DNA of 64,000 nt from positions 59,765-123,764 of the forward strand of contig JAEZBO010000102.1 of the NCBI GenBank assembly GCA_023427085.1. Reading direction: 5' to 3'. Under the pieces are notes generated by a model. It did not search any database. It worked only from the letters and a program-made list of their open reading frames with translations, and was not told the DNA's origin. Positions 1-7,914 of the stretch are shown piece after piece. A program made the position numbers and the translations under genes. The DNA comes from Pseudomonadota bacterium (GTDB taxonomy: Bacteria > Pseudomonadota > Gammaproteobacteria > Burkholderiales > Burkholderiaceae_B). Every line of letters begins with the position of its first letter. Position 1 is the stretch's first letter.

Positions 1-815
1 CGCAGACCGGAGTCGGTGCTCAGACTGGCGATAGCGCCATCCAGCGTGTCCGCTTGGGTCCACGCTTCGATTGCCTCTTCAGCAAACATACTGAGCGCAG
101 GCATTGCCTCGTTAGCCAACGCGGTGGAAGCTCCCCCGATTACAGCTTTCAGCCGGGTGAGGTTCTTGTCGAGATCAATCGATGCCCGCACCGCATCTTC
201 ACTCATGACGACGCCGAGGCGTTCGGCCTCATCGCCAAGCTCACGCATCCCAGCCGCGCTGTCCGTCAAAAGAGGCAGCAGAAGAGAACTATCAGAAGCC
301 ATGGCCTCCATGAAAAAAATCATCTCCGCCTGCGACAGATTTGCTTTTTCCAGGCTCTGCACGAACAGGCCGAGCGCTTGTTGGCCCGATAGGCCGCGGA
401 ATGACTCGGCGGTCAAATCAACCTTGGGCGCGATCTGCTCGAAGAAATCCGCCATCGGACCGCCACTGGTGGTCATGAAATCGCCGACGCGGTCTTGCAC
501 ATCCTTCAAGATGTCGGCGAGCTTGTCTTTCTCGATTCCGACAGCTTGAACGCCGTAGGCCCACCGTTGGAACTCGGTCGCCGAAGAGTTTGCCAGCGTC
601 GACAGCTTGTCGATTTCGCGACCAGCTGACGCGGTATAAGCGACCCAGCCGGCGAATGCCGTTGTCGCGACTCCGACGGCCGTACCGATGCGCGCACCCC
701 ATTTGGCGATGGCCTTGTCCATATCGGCCAGACGGCGCTCGGCCCGCTTGCTATCAGTCTCAAACGAGCCCGTGCGCATCAACAGGTCGACAACGATGCT
801 GCCCGCAGTTGACAT
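1..815 (-). CDS. Phage tail tape-measure protein, N-terminal part (cut by window edge)
   Basis: This frame stays open from an ATG at 815 to the window edge, giving about 271 residues of a longer protein. It begins MSTAGSIVVDLLMRTGSFET, has an early hydrophobic stretch (GTAVGVATTAFAGWVAY) and long helical segments, typical of lambda-like tape-measure proteins. These set tail length and help eject DNA. It lies just downstream of the tail tube and chaperone genes, the usual place for this gene. The C-terminal part lies left of the window, so total size and any lytic domain are unknown. Identification rests on position and N-terminal character. Confidence 0.75.
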   Translation of the reverse strand, partial: MSTAGSIVVDLLMRTGSFETDSKRAERRLADMDKAIAKWGARIGTAVGVATTAFAGWVAYTASAGREIDKLSTLANSSATEFQRWAYGVQAVGIEKDKLADILKDVQDRVGDFMTTSGGPMADFFEQIAPKVDLTAESFRGLSGQQALGLFVQSLEKANLSQAEMIFFMEAMASDSSLLLPLLTDSAAGMRELGDEAERLGVVMSEDAVRASIDLDKNLTRLKAVIGGASTALANEAMPALSMFAEEAIEAWTQADTLDGAIASLSTDSGL

Positions 816-888
816 CTTGGTTCCTTAGCTCGCGCCGAGTTGTAAACGATCTGTTACGATTCGCCGACCTTCTGATCTGGACGAGACC

Positions 889-1194
889 ATGACCGACGAC
901 GTTGTGAAAATGATGAGATACGACGCCTCCAAGAAATCAGTTGGCGTCGCTTACCTGCTTTGGTTGGTGCTCGGTGGGATCGGCCTGCACCGTTTCTATG
1001 CAGGACACACCCTAACGGGGGTGGTCATGTTGTTGCTGCAATTCGCGGGTTGGCTGACCTTCCCGGTTGGTGGGATTTTTTTGCTGGGTATTGTCTTTAT
1101 CTGGTGGTTGATCGACGCATTCACGCTTCCGAAAATGATTGAGCGCCGTAACTTGCGCTTGGCCGCGACGATCCACACCGGACAGAAGTTCTAG
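889..1194 (+). CDS. TM2-domain membrane protein, prophage cargo gene
   Basis: A 101-residue protein with two hydrophobic helices (about residues 20-38 and 41-68) joined by a short turn. The GGIGLHRFYAGHTLTG segment between and within them is the TM2-domain hallmark (G-x-H-RFY-G). TM2 proteins sit in the inner membrane; their role in bacteria is poorly known. The gene is on the plus strand, opposite to the whole tail module, between the tape-measure gene and the chaperone genes. Its 3' end touches that of the convergent chaperone frame (1191). This placement is typical of a moron, a cargo gene expressed from its own promoter during lysogeny; that role is inferred. Confidence 0.8.
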   Translation: MTDDVVKMMRYDASKKSVGVAYLLWLVLGGIGLHRFYAGHTLTGVVMLLLQFAGWLTFPVGGIFLLGIVFIWWLIDAFTLPKMIERRNLRLAATIHTGQKF

Positions 1195-1517
1195 CTTTCG
1201 AGCTTCATTCCCAACGCGGCCATGGTCGCTAAGTCCGCCTCAGAGAACCGGGAGGCTTCCACGTTAGGTGGCGCCTGGTTGACGACCGCGCCGTTGAGCC
1301 AGGCCAGGCGGGGCGCCATGTCGCCGCCGGCCAGCGCCTGCGCGACCAGCGCAGCGGGCCGGTGATACCGGTGCGCGTCCGTGAATGGATGCTCCCGGTA
1401 GAACTGCTGCCATGAACGGAACTCGCGCTCCGTCATGGCACATTGCAACTCACCGATCGTGCGGCCACCCAGCGCCAGCGCCAGCACATGCCAGAACCAG
1501 GCGCGGCCGCTGATCAG
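1191..1517 (-). CDS. Tail assembly chaperone, frameshift extension (lambda T-like)
   Basis: This frame has no good ribosome binding site of its own. It follows the preceding chaperone gene in the -1 frame, directly after a GGGAAAC slippery heptamer (1517-1523, minus strand). A ribosome slipping there would append about 108 residues starting LISGRAWFWHVLALALGG to the upstream product, giving a G-T type fusion as in lambda and many siphoviruses. An internal GTG at 1487 could also start a 98-residue form. The product would chaperone the tape-measure protein during tail assembly. The overlap geometry and heptamer are seen directly; the frameshift itself is inferred from family knowledge. Confidence 0.75.
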   Translation of the reverse strand: MISGRAWFWHVLALALGGRTIGELQCAMTEREFRSWQQFYREHPFTDAHRYHRPAALVAQALAGGDMAPRLAWLNGAVVNQAPPNVEASRFSEADLATMAALGMKLES

Positions 1518-1900
1518 TTTCCCTCGTCGTCTCCGGCCGCGGCCGGCGTCGGTGCGGTGGCGCCGTTGATTTCCATGATCATCAGGAACAGCGCGTTCGC
1601 GGGGCCAGGCTTCAGTTTCGACGCCTGGGCCACCGACATGGCGGGCTGGCCGTTGGGCTCGACCACGCTGGCGGCGATCAGGTGGGCGATGGACTTTGCC
1701 CGCACGTTCACGTTCTCCGAGCGCTGGCCGTCCATGTGGCGCCGGAAGTCCACCACCGGCACCTCCTTGAAGTACATGGTGTGTTTCGTGCCGTCGGCCA
1801 GCTCGACGGTGCGCTCGAGCACGGCATCGCTGGCGAACATCTCGTTGGGAACGGTACTGGCCGGCGCCGCGGCGGTGGTTTGATCTTCGTCTTTCATCAT
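1514..1900 (-). CDS. Tail assembly chaperone (lambda G-like)
   Basis: A 128-residue protein located between the tail tube gene and the tape-measure gene, the position of lambda G and its analogues. It contains a compact central region (RTVELADGTKHTMYFKEVPVVDFRRH) and ends in a low-complexity Ala/Pro/acidic tail at the frameshift site. It should act with the frameshifted longer form to hold the tape-measure protein in an assembly-ready state. The stop codon TGA at 1514-1516 directly follows the slippery heptamer, so the reading switch happens at the last two sense codons (GGA AAC). Assignment is by size, position and the frameshift signal. Confidence 0.75.
   Translation of the reverse strand: MMKDEDQTTAAAPASTVPNEMFASDAVLERTVELADGTKHTMYFKEVPVVDFRRHMDGQRSENVNVRAKSIAHLIAASVVEPNGQPAMSVAQASKLKPGPANALFLMIMEINGATAPTPAAAGDDEGN
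1517..1523 (-). promoter_or_regulatory. Programmed -1 frameshift slippery heptamer GGGAAAC
   Basis: On the minus strand the end of the first chaperone frame reads GAG GGA AAC TGA. The G GGA AAC heptamer fits X-XXY-YYZ exactly, and the -1 frame (GGG AAA CTG ATC) opens into the second chaperone frame. Lambda uses the closely related GGGAAAG. A downstream stimulatory structure was not modelled. Confidence 0.8.
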
Positions 1901-1937
1901 GGTCCTTGCTCGGTGGTGTGGGCGTTTCGCCGATCGC

Positions 1938-2426
1938 TTACTGCTTGAAGTTCCAGGTCACCGGGCCGCTGCGCTGAATGCTCATCGTGCCGGTCACCAG
2001 AGCATTCGTGGACGCCTCGATGGTCACCTCGTTGATGTAGCCCCAGAACGATGCGCTCGTGCGCTGGACGGGTGCCACCAGGACGTCATCGGCGCCGACG
2101 GTGGGCTCGGCGTCGCCATCGGAAAAGCCGACCACGAACTGGATGAGGCCCGCTTGATCCTTCAGCGTGGTGAGAATGCCCCGGTGCGAGGGTGCCGTGG
2201 GCACGAAGTTGAACGGCACCGAGCTCGCGCCCGGCGACCCGAGGCCGGGAACCGAGGATTCGTCGATCTTGGAATCGAGGTCGGTGGTGGGGATCTGGGA
2301 CTTGGTGCCCGCGCCCAGCCCGGAGAAGCCAGTGGGCGCGACGATCTTCAGAATCGCGGGCTGGGCGGCGGACGGGTCGAGCACGAAAACTTCGGTGCCT
2401 TGGGTTTTGAGAACGCCTGCAGTCAT
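1938..2426 (-). CDS. Major tail tube protein
   Basis: A 162-residue protein starting MTAGVLKTQGTEVFVLDP with beta-rich sequence throughout, as expected for tube subunits of long-tailed phages. It stacks in rings to form the DNA conduit of the tail. It lies between the tail-completion gene (2464-2832) and the tail assembly chaperones, the standard order for HK97/lambda-like tail modules. No enzymatic motif is seen. A G-rich/A-rich hairpin-like stretch (AAAAAAAGCCCGGG...CCGGGC) sits upstream near 2435-2462 and may be a weak terminator or processing site, which would suit differential expression of this abundant protein. Confidence 0.75.
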   Translation of the reverse strand: MTAGVLKTQGTEVFVLDPSAAQPAILKIVAPTGFSGLGAGTKSQIPTTDLDSKIDESSVPGLGSPGASSVPFNFVPTAPSHRGILTTLKDQAGLIQFVVGFSDGDAEPTVGADDVLVAPVQRTSASFWGYINEVTIEASTNALVTGTMSIQRSGPVTWNFKQ

Positions 2427-2463
2427 GATGACCTCGCAAAAAAAAGCCCGGGAAGCCGGGCGG

Positions 2464-2832
2464 TTATCTGGATTGGATGAAGTCGGCCTGTAGGCCGATG
2501 CGGAACAGCTTGGTGTCGGTCTCGCGGTGGTTCACCACGACCCGGTTGGATATGCCGGCCGCGTCGAGTGCGTCGCGCACGGCCTTGGCCAGGTCAACGC
2601 AGATGACCTCCTGGTCGTCAGCAGGGCCCGCGTAGCAGTCGATCTGCACCGTATCGTTGTCACCCACAGGCGGGCCGCTCAACTGCTCGTATGGGGCGTC
2701 TGAGACGGTCAGCCAGGTGATGTAGGGGCGCTGCACACCTTGCGGAGCGGAGCCGAAGCCATAGATTCGGGTAGCGACCAGTGCCTGCACCGCTTGCGTG
2801 GCGATGGTTCGGAACACAGGGGAAAGCATCAC
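2464..2832 (-). CDS. Tail completion / tail terminator protein (DUF3168-like)
   Basis: A 122-residue protein with the pattern of the DUF3168/gp17 family: an N-terminal helix (residues 4-20), the PYITWLTVSDAPYEQLSG strand region, then DNDTVQIDCYAGPADDQEVICVDLAKAVRDALD, and a C-terminal strand. Members cap the tail tube and help join it to the head. It overlaps the upstream HK97 gp10-like gene by 4 bases (ATGA), so translation is probably coupled. Size, order and sequence pattern agree with the family. Confidence 0.8.
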   Translation of the reverse strand: MMLSPVFRTIATQAVQALVATRIYGFGSAPQGVQRPYITWLTVSDAPYEQLSGPPVGDNDTVQIDCYAGPADDQEVICVDLAKAVRDALDAAGISNRVVVNHRETDTKLFRIGLQADFIQSR

Positions 2833-3314
2833 TTACCTCGATTCTGGGCGGCCAGCTTGCGCACAGTCGCCTCGATACGCCGCTTTAGGTCTTCGGTGAT
2901 CACGTTGATGGCGGCCTCGCCTTTCTGCTGCACGGCGGGCCGCAGCCAGGGCTTGGTCGGTTGGTGGCTCGACCCCCACTCCAGCAAGCTGCCGGTCTTG
3001 CGCGTGGAAACGCCACGCCGGCCGGGATAGCCCTTGCGGCGCACGCGCACCAGGTAACGCTCGCCCTTACTGCCGAACGGCGGCTTGCCGCGGCTGGCGA
3101 TCACGTTTTGCTCGAGCAGACCCGTAGACACATCGTTTGGATTCTTGGCAATCTGCGCGCGCAGGTTCGCTTTCGCCTGATCCCGGATCAGCCGGGCCCC
3201 TTTGGCCAGCGCCAGCTTGACCGGCCCGCCGCGCTTGCTTACGACCTCAGCAGGCAGGCTGTGCAGCGTATCCAGCACACCCTCCATGCCACGCAGGCGC
3301 ATTTCGACTTTCAC
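2829..3314 (-). CDS. HK97 gp10-like head-tail joining protein
   Basis: About 161 residues from a GTG start at 3314. The upstream small gene ends with TGA overlapping this GTG (GTGA), which favours this start over an in-frame ATG at 3347 lying inside the neighbour. The sequence has the gp10-like layout: an early helix (GMEGVLDTLHSLPAE), a KGARLIRDQAKANLRAQI helix, a basic RRKGYPGRRG stretch and a C-terminal LLEWGSSHQPTKPWLRPA segment, conserved in this family. The protein forms part of the connector between portal and tail. Confidence 0.8.
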   Translation of the reverse strand: MKVEMRLRGMEGVLDTLHSLPAEVVSKRGGPVKLALAKGARLIRDQAKANLRAQIAKNPNDVSTGLLEQNVIASRGKPPFGSKGERYLVRVRRKGYPGRRGVSTRKTGSLLEWGSSHQPTKPWLRPAVQQKGEAAINVITEDLKRRIEATVRKLAAQNRGK

Positions 3315-3520
3315 AGCGGCGTCCCTGCCTCGCGTTCGGCGCCGCAAGGGTTGCCGTCGAGATCAAGCGGTGCCGGATCTTCAACGTCGCCCTCAGCTGC
3401 CAGCGCAGCCAGGAGAGCGTCCAGCTTCTGCTCGATGCGGGCCTGCGCGGCCTCGATGTGGTCAAGCTGAACGGCCGACGGCAAGCGCTTCGCGCGCAGC
3501 GGTGTTGTGGTCATGGTCAT
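3311..3520 (-). CDS. Small phage protein in head-tail connector operon, unknown function
   Basis: Encodes 67-69 residues with a heptad-like helix (LDHIEAAQARIEQKLDALLAALAA) suggesting a short coiled coil, and an acidic, Pro-rich C-terminus. Two starts are possible: ATG at 3520 overlaps the upstream stop (ATGA), while ATG at 3514 is better spaced from the GAAAGGGA Shine-Dalgarno sequence. It sits between the head-tail adaptor and gp10-like genes with overlaps on both sides, so it is co-translated with the connector genes. No family was recognised. Confidence 0.65.
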   Translation of the reverse strand: MTMTTTPLRAKRLPSAVQLDHIEAAQARIEQKLDALLAALAAEGDVEDPAPLDLDGNPCGAEREAGTPL

Positions 3521-3891
3521 TCCCTTTCGCTCGGGCCATCGACGCAACGCAGGCGCCATTCTCGGCGCGCCGTCACATCGGTCTCGACTGACTGGATGTT
3601 GTAGGTCCGGCCGTCCCACCGAACGCGCCAGGTGGCCAGCTCGTGGTCGGCAGCGGGAAACCAGCGCAGATTGATGCGAGCTGACGTGTCTGACTGCGTA
3701 GCGCCCGAGGCGTGAAACTCCCGTCCGGCACCGGTCAATACCTCGGCGGGCACGCCGTCCAGGAGGGTGCCATCGGGCAGCGACGCGACAACCCAGCCGC
3801 CCGAGCCCGGCACCAGCCGGTTGTCCGCATCGCGAGCGCCCTGGCTTTCGCGCAGAAACGTGATTCGGTGCCGCAATCGGTGGGCAAGCAT
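3517..3891 (-). CDS. Head-tail adaptor (head closure protein, HK97 gp7/SPP1 gp16-like)
   Basis: A 124-residue beta-rich protein beginning MLAHRLRHRITFLRESQGAR, the standard start of the phage head-tail joining family (short N-terminal segment, then RITF strand). The middle has the conserved pattern of a small barrel with W residues (NLRWFPAADHELATWRVRWDGRTYNIQSVE). It closes the head and docks the tail. It overlaps the upstream connector gene by one base (TGATG) and the downstream small gene by ATGA, so these genes form one translational unit. Confidence 0.85.
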   Translation of the reverse strand: MLAHRLRHRITFLRESQGARDADNRLVPGSGGWVVASLPDGTLLDGVPAEVLTGAGREFHASGATQSDTSARINLRWFPAADHELATWRVRWDGRTYNIQSVETDVTARREWRLRCVDGPSERE

Positions 3892-4220
3892 CAGGCCCCC
3901 AGACCGATTCGGAACGGGTGCAGCTTGATCTCAGCAGCGGCCCGCAGCTTCGCCGCATCATCCGGGGTGGCCTGATAGGCGGCCTGAAGCAACAGCATGA
4001 CGCCCAACACCACGCTGGCCGGCGGCACTTCCAGCGGCGGCGCGATGACCAGCACGCCATCCACGATCACGGCGGTGGGATGCGGCTGCAGTAGGCCCCG
4101 GCCCATGAACTGCACAGCCTCATCCTCAGCGCCATCCAGCAGAAGCTGCAGCTTCGCATCGTCTGCTGAATGGATCACGTCCAGATATGCCTTGGCCGTG
4201 GCCAGCTGAATGACAGACAT
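3891..4220 (-). CDS. Head-tail connector protein (gp6-like)
   Basis: A 109-residue helical protein starting MSVIQLATAKAYLDVIHSADDAKLQLLLDGA, matching the gp6-like/QLRG family that forms the first ring under the portal. The signature is an N-terminal LATAKAYLDV helix followed by D-D-x-L-x-x-LL-x-x-A. It lies downstream of the capsid gene and a small gene at 4223-4465 with two bases between, and before the head closure gene. The order capsid, gp6-like, head closure, gp10-like, tail completion is standard for HK97-type phages. Confidence 0.85.
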   Translation of the reverse strand: MSVIQLATAKAYLDVIHSADDAKLQLLLDGAEDEAVQFMGRGLLQPHPTAVIVDGVLVIAPPLEVPPASVVLGVMLLLQAAYQATPDDAAKLRAAAEIKLHPFRIGLGA

Positions 4221-4222
4221 CG

Positions 4223-4465
4223 TCAGGCTTGGCCAGCCGCGCGGCGGCGAGCCGGTTTGGCAGGATCGAGCGGCGCGACCGGTGCGGCGCTGTCCTGCTT
4301 GTCCGCCGGATCGACAACCTTATCGGCATTGCTACCGGGCAGGATCTCGACCAGGCCCTTGTGCTTCAGCAGCTTGGCTGCATGTTCGGGCACATCGAAC
4401 TTGTCACCGGCGCGGCGCGTACCGTTGTGCTCGAACGAGGTCTTGACTTTCACTTCCATGGACAT
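4223..4465 (-). CDS. Small phage protein (DUF7210-like), head module
   Basis: An 80-residue protein, SMEVKVKTSFEHNGTRRAGD at the N-terminus, with a compact region ending HAAKLLKHKGLVEILPG and a low-complexity Ala/Pro/Arg tail. Short proteins of this shape, often called DUF7210, occur between the capsid and gp6-like genes of many proteobacterial phages; the function is not established. A good ribosome site (AGGAGATGTCC) precedes the ATG. Family assignment is from memory of the pattern. Confidence 0.65.
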   Translation of the reverse strand: MSMEVKVKTSFEHNGTRRAGDKFDVPEHAAKLLKHKGLVEILPGSNADKVVDPADKQDSAAPVAPLDPAKPARRRAAGQA

Positions 4466-4509
4466 CTCCTGGTTGACCGGGCGCAGCCAACTGGCCGCGC
4501 CCCTGTCTG

Positions 4510-5715
4510 TTAGGTGCCCGAGCCGGGCGCGGCATCCAGACCCGTGAAGTTGCCCTTCACGAATGCCTGCGGACGGAAGACAGTCACCGTCGACTGCTTC
4601 TCGCAGAGGATGGTGACCATGTTCTTGACGAAGTTGTCGCGATCCTGGTTCGAGACGGTGATGTTGGCCTCTTCACCGTCCCAGCCCTGCGCGCCCAACT
4701 TGAACGCGCCCGTCAGGAAGCCGTTCAGGTCCATGGCCTGGGTGGCAACCACCGGGCGGCCCCACAGTCCCGGCACAGCCAGGCCGCGCGGCGTGGCGAA
4801 CAGGTACTGCATGTCATCGGTCTTGGTGAGCTCGATGCTGGTCCAGTCGATGGGGTTGAGCACGATGCCATCGGCTTCGTACTCGGCCAGCGTCACCTGC
4901 AGCATGGCGATGCGCAGGCGGTCCAGGCGGGTTTCCTTCTGCACCACCACGCCGGGGTTGGCGTAGGCGATGGCCTGGGTCAGGATGCCGTTCATGTTCA
5001 GGCCGACGCCCGACCCCTTCAGGATCTGCAGCTCTTCCTTGAGGTCGAGGCCGTACATCAGGCGGCCGTCGATGTAAGTCTGCAGCTGGCCGGCGTTGCG
5101 CAGCACCTGCTTGGACGCACGAATCCAGTGCGCGATGGTCGCGACCTTCGCCGAATCCAGCTCGAACTTGATATCGGACTCGGGCTTGGGGTCCACCGGG
5201 TTCTCGGCGACCACGTCGGCGGCGTTGGTGAAACCGCTTTCGCGCACGAACTCGACGTCGCTCGAGTCGGTGGGACCCCAGGTCAGCAGATCGCGGATGA
5301 ACAGCCGCTGGTTGGGCGTGGCCACGATGCCCGGCACGCGGTGCGGCTGGATCAGCGAGCCGGCCGAGTCCGCTTCGCGGGTGATCGCCGCCTTGACGGT
5401 GACGCTGCCCTGCATGCTGGGGTTGAACTTCTTGATCTCGTCCGACTCGGCCACCGACTGACCCAGCGACTTAGGCTTGCCCGGCTGGCCGCCGCCGCCC
5501 TCGAGCTTGGCCACCACTTGCATGGCGGCGCGCAGGTCGGCCTGCAGCTCGCCTTGCTTGAGCAGCAGATCGTCCACCTGCTTCTTGGCGTCCTCGGAGA
5601 TCTGTTGATGCGCCCGGATTTGCTTGTCGGCATTCTCGGCGTGGGTCTTGAGTTGGTCGTTCACCTTCGCCAGGTTGGCGTTGATGTCTTTGATGTCCTG
5701 ATCGATTTGCGCCAT
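4510..5715 (-). CDS. Major capsid protein (HK97 fold)
   Basis: A 401-residue protein. Residues 1-75 form a charged coiled coil (MAQIDQDIKDINANLAKVND), the delta/scaffold domain that HK97-type capsid proteins carry and later lose by proteolysis. Residues about 115-400 have the capsid fold, with markers such as LIQPHRVPGI, QLQTYIDGRLMYGLDLKEE, and the C-terminal WGRPVVATQAMDLNGFLTGAF. The upstream gene encodes the ClpP-like protease that would do the processing. Length and order fit the family well. Confidence 0.92.
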   Translation of the reverse strand: MAQIDQDIKDINANLAKVNDQLKTHAENADKQIRAHQQISEDAKKQVDDLLLKQGELQADLRAAMQVVAKLEGGGGQPGKPKSLGQSVAESDEIKKFNPSMQGSVTVKAAITREADSAGSLIQPHRVPGIVATPNQRLFIRDLLTWGPTDSSDVEFVRESGFTNAADVVAENPVDPKPESDIKFELDSAKVATIAHWIRASKQVLRNAGQLQTYIDGRLMYGLDLKEELQILKGSGVGLNMNGILTQAIAYANPGVVVQKETRLDRLRIAMLQVTLAEYEADGIVLNPIDWTSIELTKTDDMQYLFATPRGLAVPGLWGRPVVATQAMDLNGFLTGAFKLGAQGWDGEEANITVSNQDRDNFVKNMVTILCEKQSTVTVFRPQAFVKGNFTGLDAAPGSGT

Positions 5716-5724
5716 GAGACGCTC

Positions 5725-6597
5725 CTATTTGAGGATGGTGGTGAGGGATGCGGCCAGGCTGGCCGACGAGCTGAAGTCGGCCGAATCGCTCGGGCCGAGT
5801 CCGGTGGCATCACGCGCACCGCCGCCAGCCGAATCGCTCAGGCTGGACTTGAAATCGGAAAGCAGCCGCTGGGCCTCGCTGCGGGGCATGCCGGCGGCGC
5901 GCATTGCAGCCTCGATGCGCCGGATCGAACTGGCGGATGCGCCGTCGGCGCCGCCGCGGCCCACCTGGTCGGATGGCAGCAGCTCGTCGGCGTAACCCTG
6001 CTCGATGGCTTGACTTCCACCGATCCAGGTCTCGCCGTCCAGCTGACGCTGAACATCGGCCAGGTCGCCGCCAGTGCGCGCCACGTAGATATCGGCCATC
6101 GCTGCGTCGAAGGGCTCCATCCAGCCCGCGATCTCGCGCAGGTCGTGGCGGTTGCCTTGGGCCAGAACCCAGCAGTTATGGATCATCAGGAAGCCAGCGC
6201 GGGCGATCTGCACCTTGTCACCGGCCATGGCGATGATCGACGCCGCGCTGGCTGCTAGCCCCAGCACCTTCACGGTCACTTCGCCCTTGTGCTCGCGCAG
6301 CAGGCTGTAGATGGCCAGGCCCTCGAACATGTCGCCGCCGGGGCTGTTCACGTTCACCGTGACCGGACCGGCTCCCATGGCGCGTAGCGCACTGGCGACC
6401 CGTCGGGCGGTCACGCCTTCACCCGTCCAGAAATCCTGCCCTATGGGGTCGTAAACGCTGATGGTGCGCTCCTGATCGTCCTCGACCGCGGCGCGCACCT
6501 GCGCATCCCAACGGTCGAGCGCGCGCGGCGCCAAGTACGATGCAACGGCCGCGCAAGGGCGGCCCGCCGGCGCGGCCGGCAGGGATTTGATGCTCAT
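5725..6597 (-). CDS. ClpP-like prohead protease
   Basis: A 290-residue protein with a ClpP-type serine protease domain at about residues 40-215. The oxyanion region is VNSPGGDMFEG, the catalytic Ser is in GLAASAASIIAMAG, and the His is in FLMIHNCWVLAQGN. In head modules of this type the ClpP-like enzyme removes the delta domain of the capsid protein during prohead maturation. The tail (about residues 220-290) is Ser/Ala-rich and probably flexible. It lies between portal and capsid genes, as expected. Confidence 0.92.
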   Translation of the reverse strand: MSIKSLPAAPAGRPCAAVASYLAPRALDRWDAQVRAAVEDDQERTISVYDPIGQDFWTGEGVTARRVASALRAMGAGPVTVNVNSPGGDMFEGLAIYSLLREHKGEVTVKVLGLAASAASIIAMAGDKVQIARAGFLMIHNCWVLAQGNRHDLREIAGWMEPFDAAMADIYVARTGGDLADVQRQLDGETWIGGSQAIEQGYADELLPSDQVGRGGADGASASSIRRIEAAMRAAGMPRSEAQRLLSDFKSSLSDSAGGGARDATGLGPSDSADFSSSASLAASLTTILK

Positions 6598-6609
6598 GGG
6601 TGTGTGCCT

Positions 6610-7914
6610 TCAGGTTTCGGCCGGCTGCGCGGCCATGAGGTCTTTGAGCCAAGCGGCCATCGCGTTGCGCGCGGCCTGGTCGACGTTGTTGTTGCCCAGG
6701 CTGTCCAGCGGCGCCATGGCGGTCTGCACGGTCAGAACGGCAGCGTTGCCGCCCATCGCGGCGCGATCTTCCAGCTCGCGCACTTCGTCGCGAGTCAGAA
6801 TGCCGTTGTTGACCATGACGGCATAGAAGGCCCCGCGCGAGGCGCTATCAGCGCGTAGCAATCCTTCCACGTTGAACTTGGGGTAGAAGCGCATGCGCTC
6901 GGCGGGGGTCAGGAGATCCTTGATGATGGATTGCTCGATGCGGCGCACCCAGGGGTTGATGGTGGACATCAAGAACCAGATCATCATCTGCTCGACCCCG
7001 GTACCGAACATGGTCTGCCCGTTCGCGGCGTGGCCAATCAGGCCAGGCCACACGCGGAACCAGCGGCAGATCTCCTCCACCGAATAGCCACGCGACTGCA
7101 GCAGCTGCGCCTCGACCGGGTTGATGCCGAGGTTGCCCGCCTCCATCCCGTTTTCCAGGATGATCGGACGCCCCGCGTTGACCGCACCAGCAGCGCGTGA
7201 AGTAATGAACTCCCGCGCCTCCTCGCGCTGTTTTTCCCCTAGCTTCTGTGGGTACTTGAACCAGACGCTGGGCATGAGCCCGCGCTTGAACGTGCCGGAG
7301 GCGGCTTCGTCCGTGGCAAGCGCGGAACCGAAGACCTGCGACCCGTAGCGAATGACCGAAACGCCGTTCTTGCCATCCAGCGACCAGCCAGGGATCGTCC
7401 ATATCCGATCGCCCGGAATGGTCCGCTGCAGGCCGGTATCTTCGGTGTAGCGATATTCGTAATCGCCAGCACCGACTCGAATGCGGTTCAGGCGGTCCTC
7501 GTTCAGGTACTGCAGGCCGACCAGCTTCGTGCCGATCATCATCTTTTCGCAACGAGCGCGGCCGCGCAGCAACATGGAAGCGACCACCGCTTCCCAGAAC
7601 ACGGCCGAGATGGAATCGGTGTTCGGTTGCGTGCCTAGGATGAAGTCCAGGTGATGGTGGGGGGCGGGCCGGCGGCCACCGCTTGCACGTTCGTGCATGC
7701 CAAGCGGCAGCGTACCGATTGTCTCGGAGATCAGTCGGGCGCATGCCCAGACCGCAGAGAGCTGTAAGATGCTGTGGTTGTTCACGTCGGCGCCGGCGGC
7801 GTTGCGATGGCCCAGCCTGGCCCAAGCGTCCACATCCGTGAGACCGAACGGGCGCCCGAGCCAGCTCAGTACCGCGGCGCGGACCCTGCCGACCTGTTGC
7901 GCTTTGTTTTTCAT
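6610..7914 (-). CDS. Portal protein (HK97 family)
   Basis: A 434-residue portal protein of the HK97/lambda-B-like family. Recognisable segments include NHSILQLSAVWACARLISETIGTLP (residues about 46-70), IPGDRIWTIPGW, NPVEAQLLQSRGYSVEEICRWFRVWP and GTGVEQMMIWFLMSTINPWVRRIEQ. Twelve copies form the DNA gate at one vertex. The ATG overlaps the stop of the terminase large-subunit gene (ATGA at 7911-7914). Length and order are normal. Confidence 0.93.
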   Translation of the reverse strand: MKNKAQQVGRVRAAVLSWLGRPFGLTDVDAWARLGHRNAAGADVNNHSILQLSAVWACARLISETIGTLPLGMHERASGGRRPAPHHHLDFILGTQPNTDSISAVFWEAVVASMLLRGRARCEKMMIGTKLVGLQYLNEDRLNRIRVGAGDYEYRYTEDTGLQRTIPGDRIWTIPGWSLDGKNGVSVIRYGSQVFGSALATDEAASGTFKRGLMPSVWFKYPQKLGEKQREEAREFITSRAAGAVNAGRPIILENGMEAGNLGINPVEAQLLQSRGYSVEEICRWFRVWPGLIGHAANGQTMFGTGVEQMMIWFLMSTINPWVRRIEQSIIKDLLTPAERMRFYPKFNVEGLLRADSASRGAFYAVMVNNGILTRDEVRELEDRAAMGGNAAVLTVQTAMAPLDSLGNNNVDQAARNAMAAWLKDLMAAQPAET

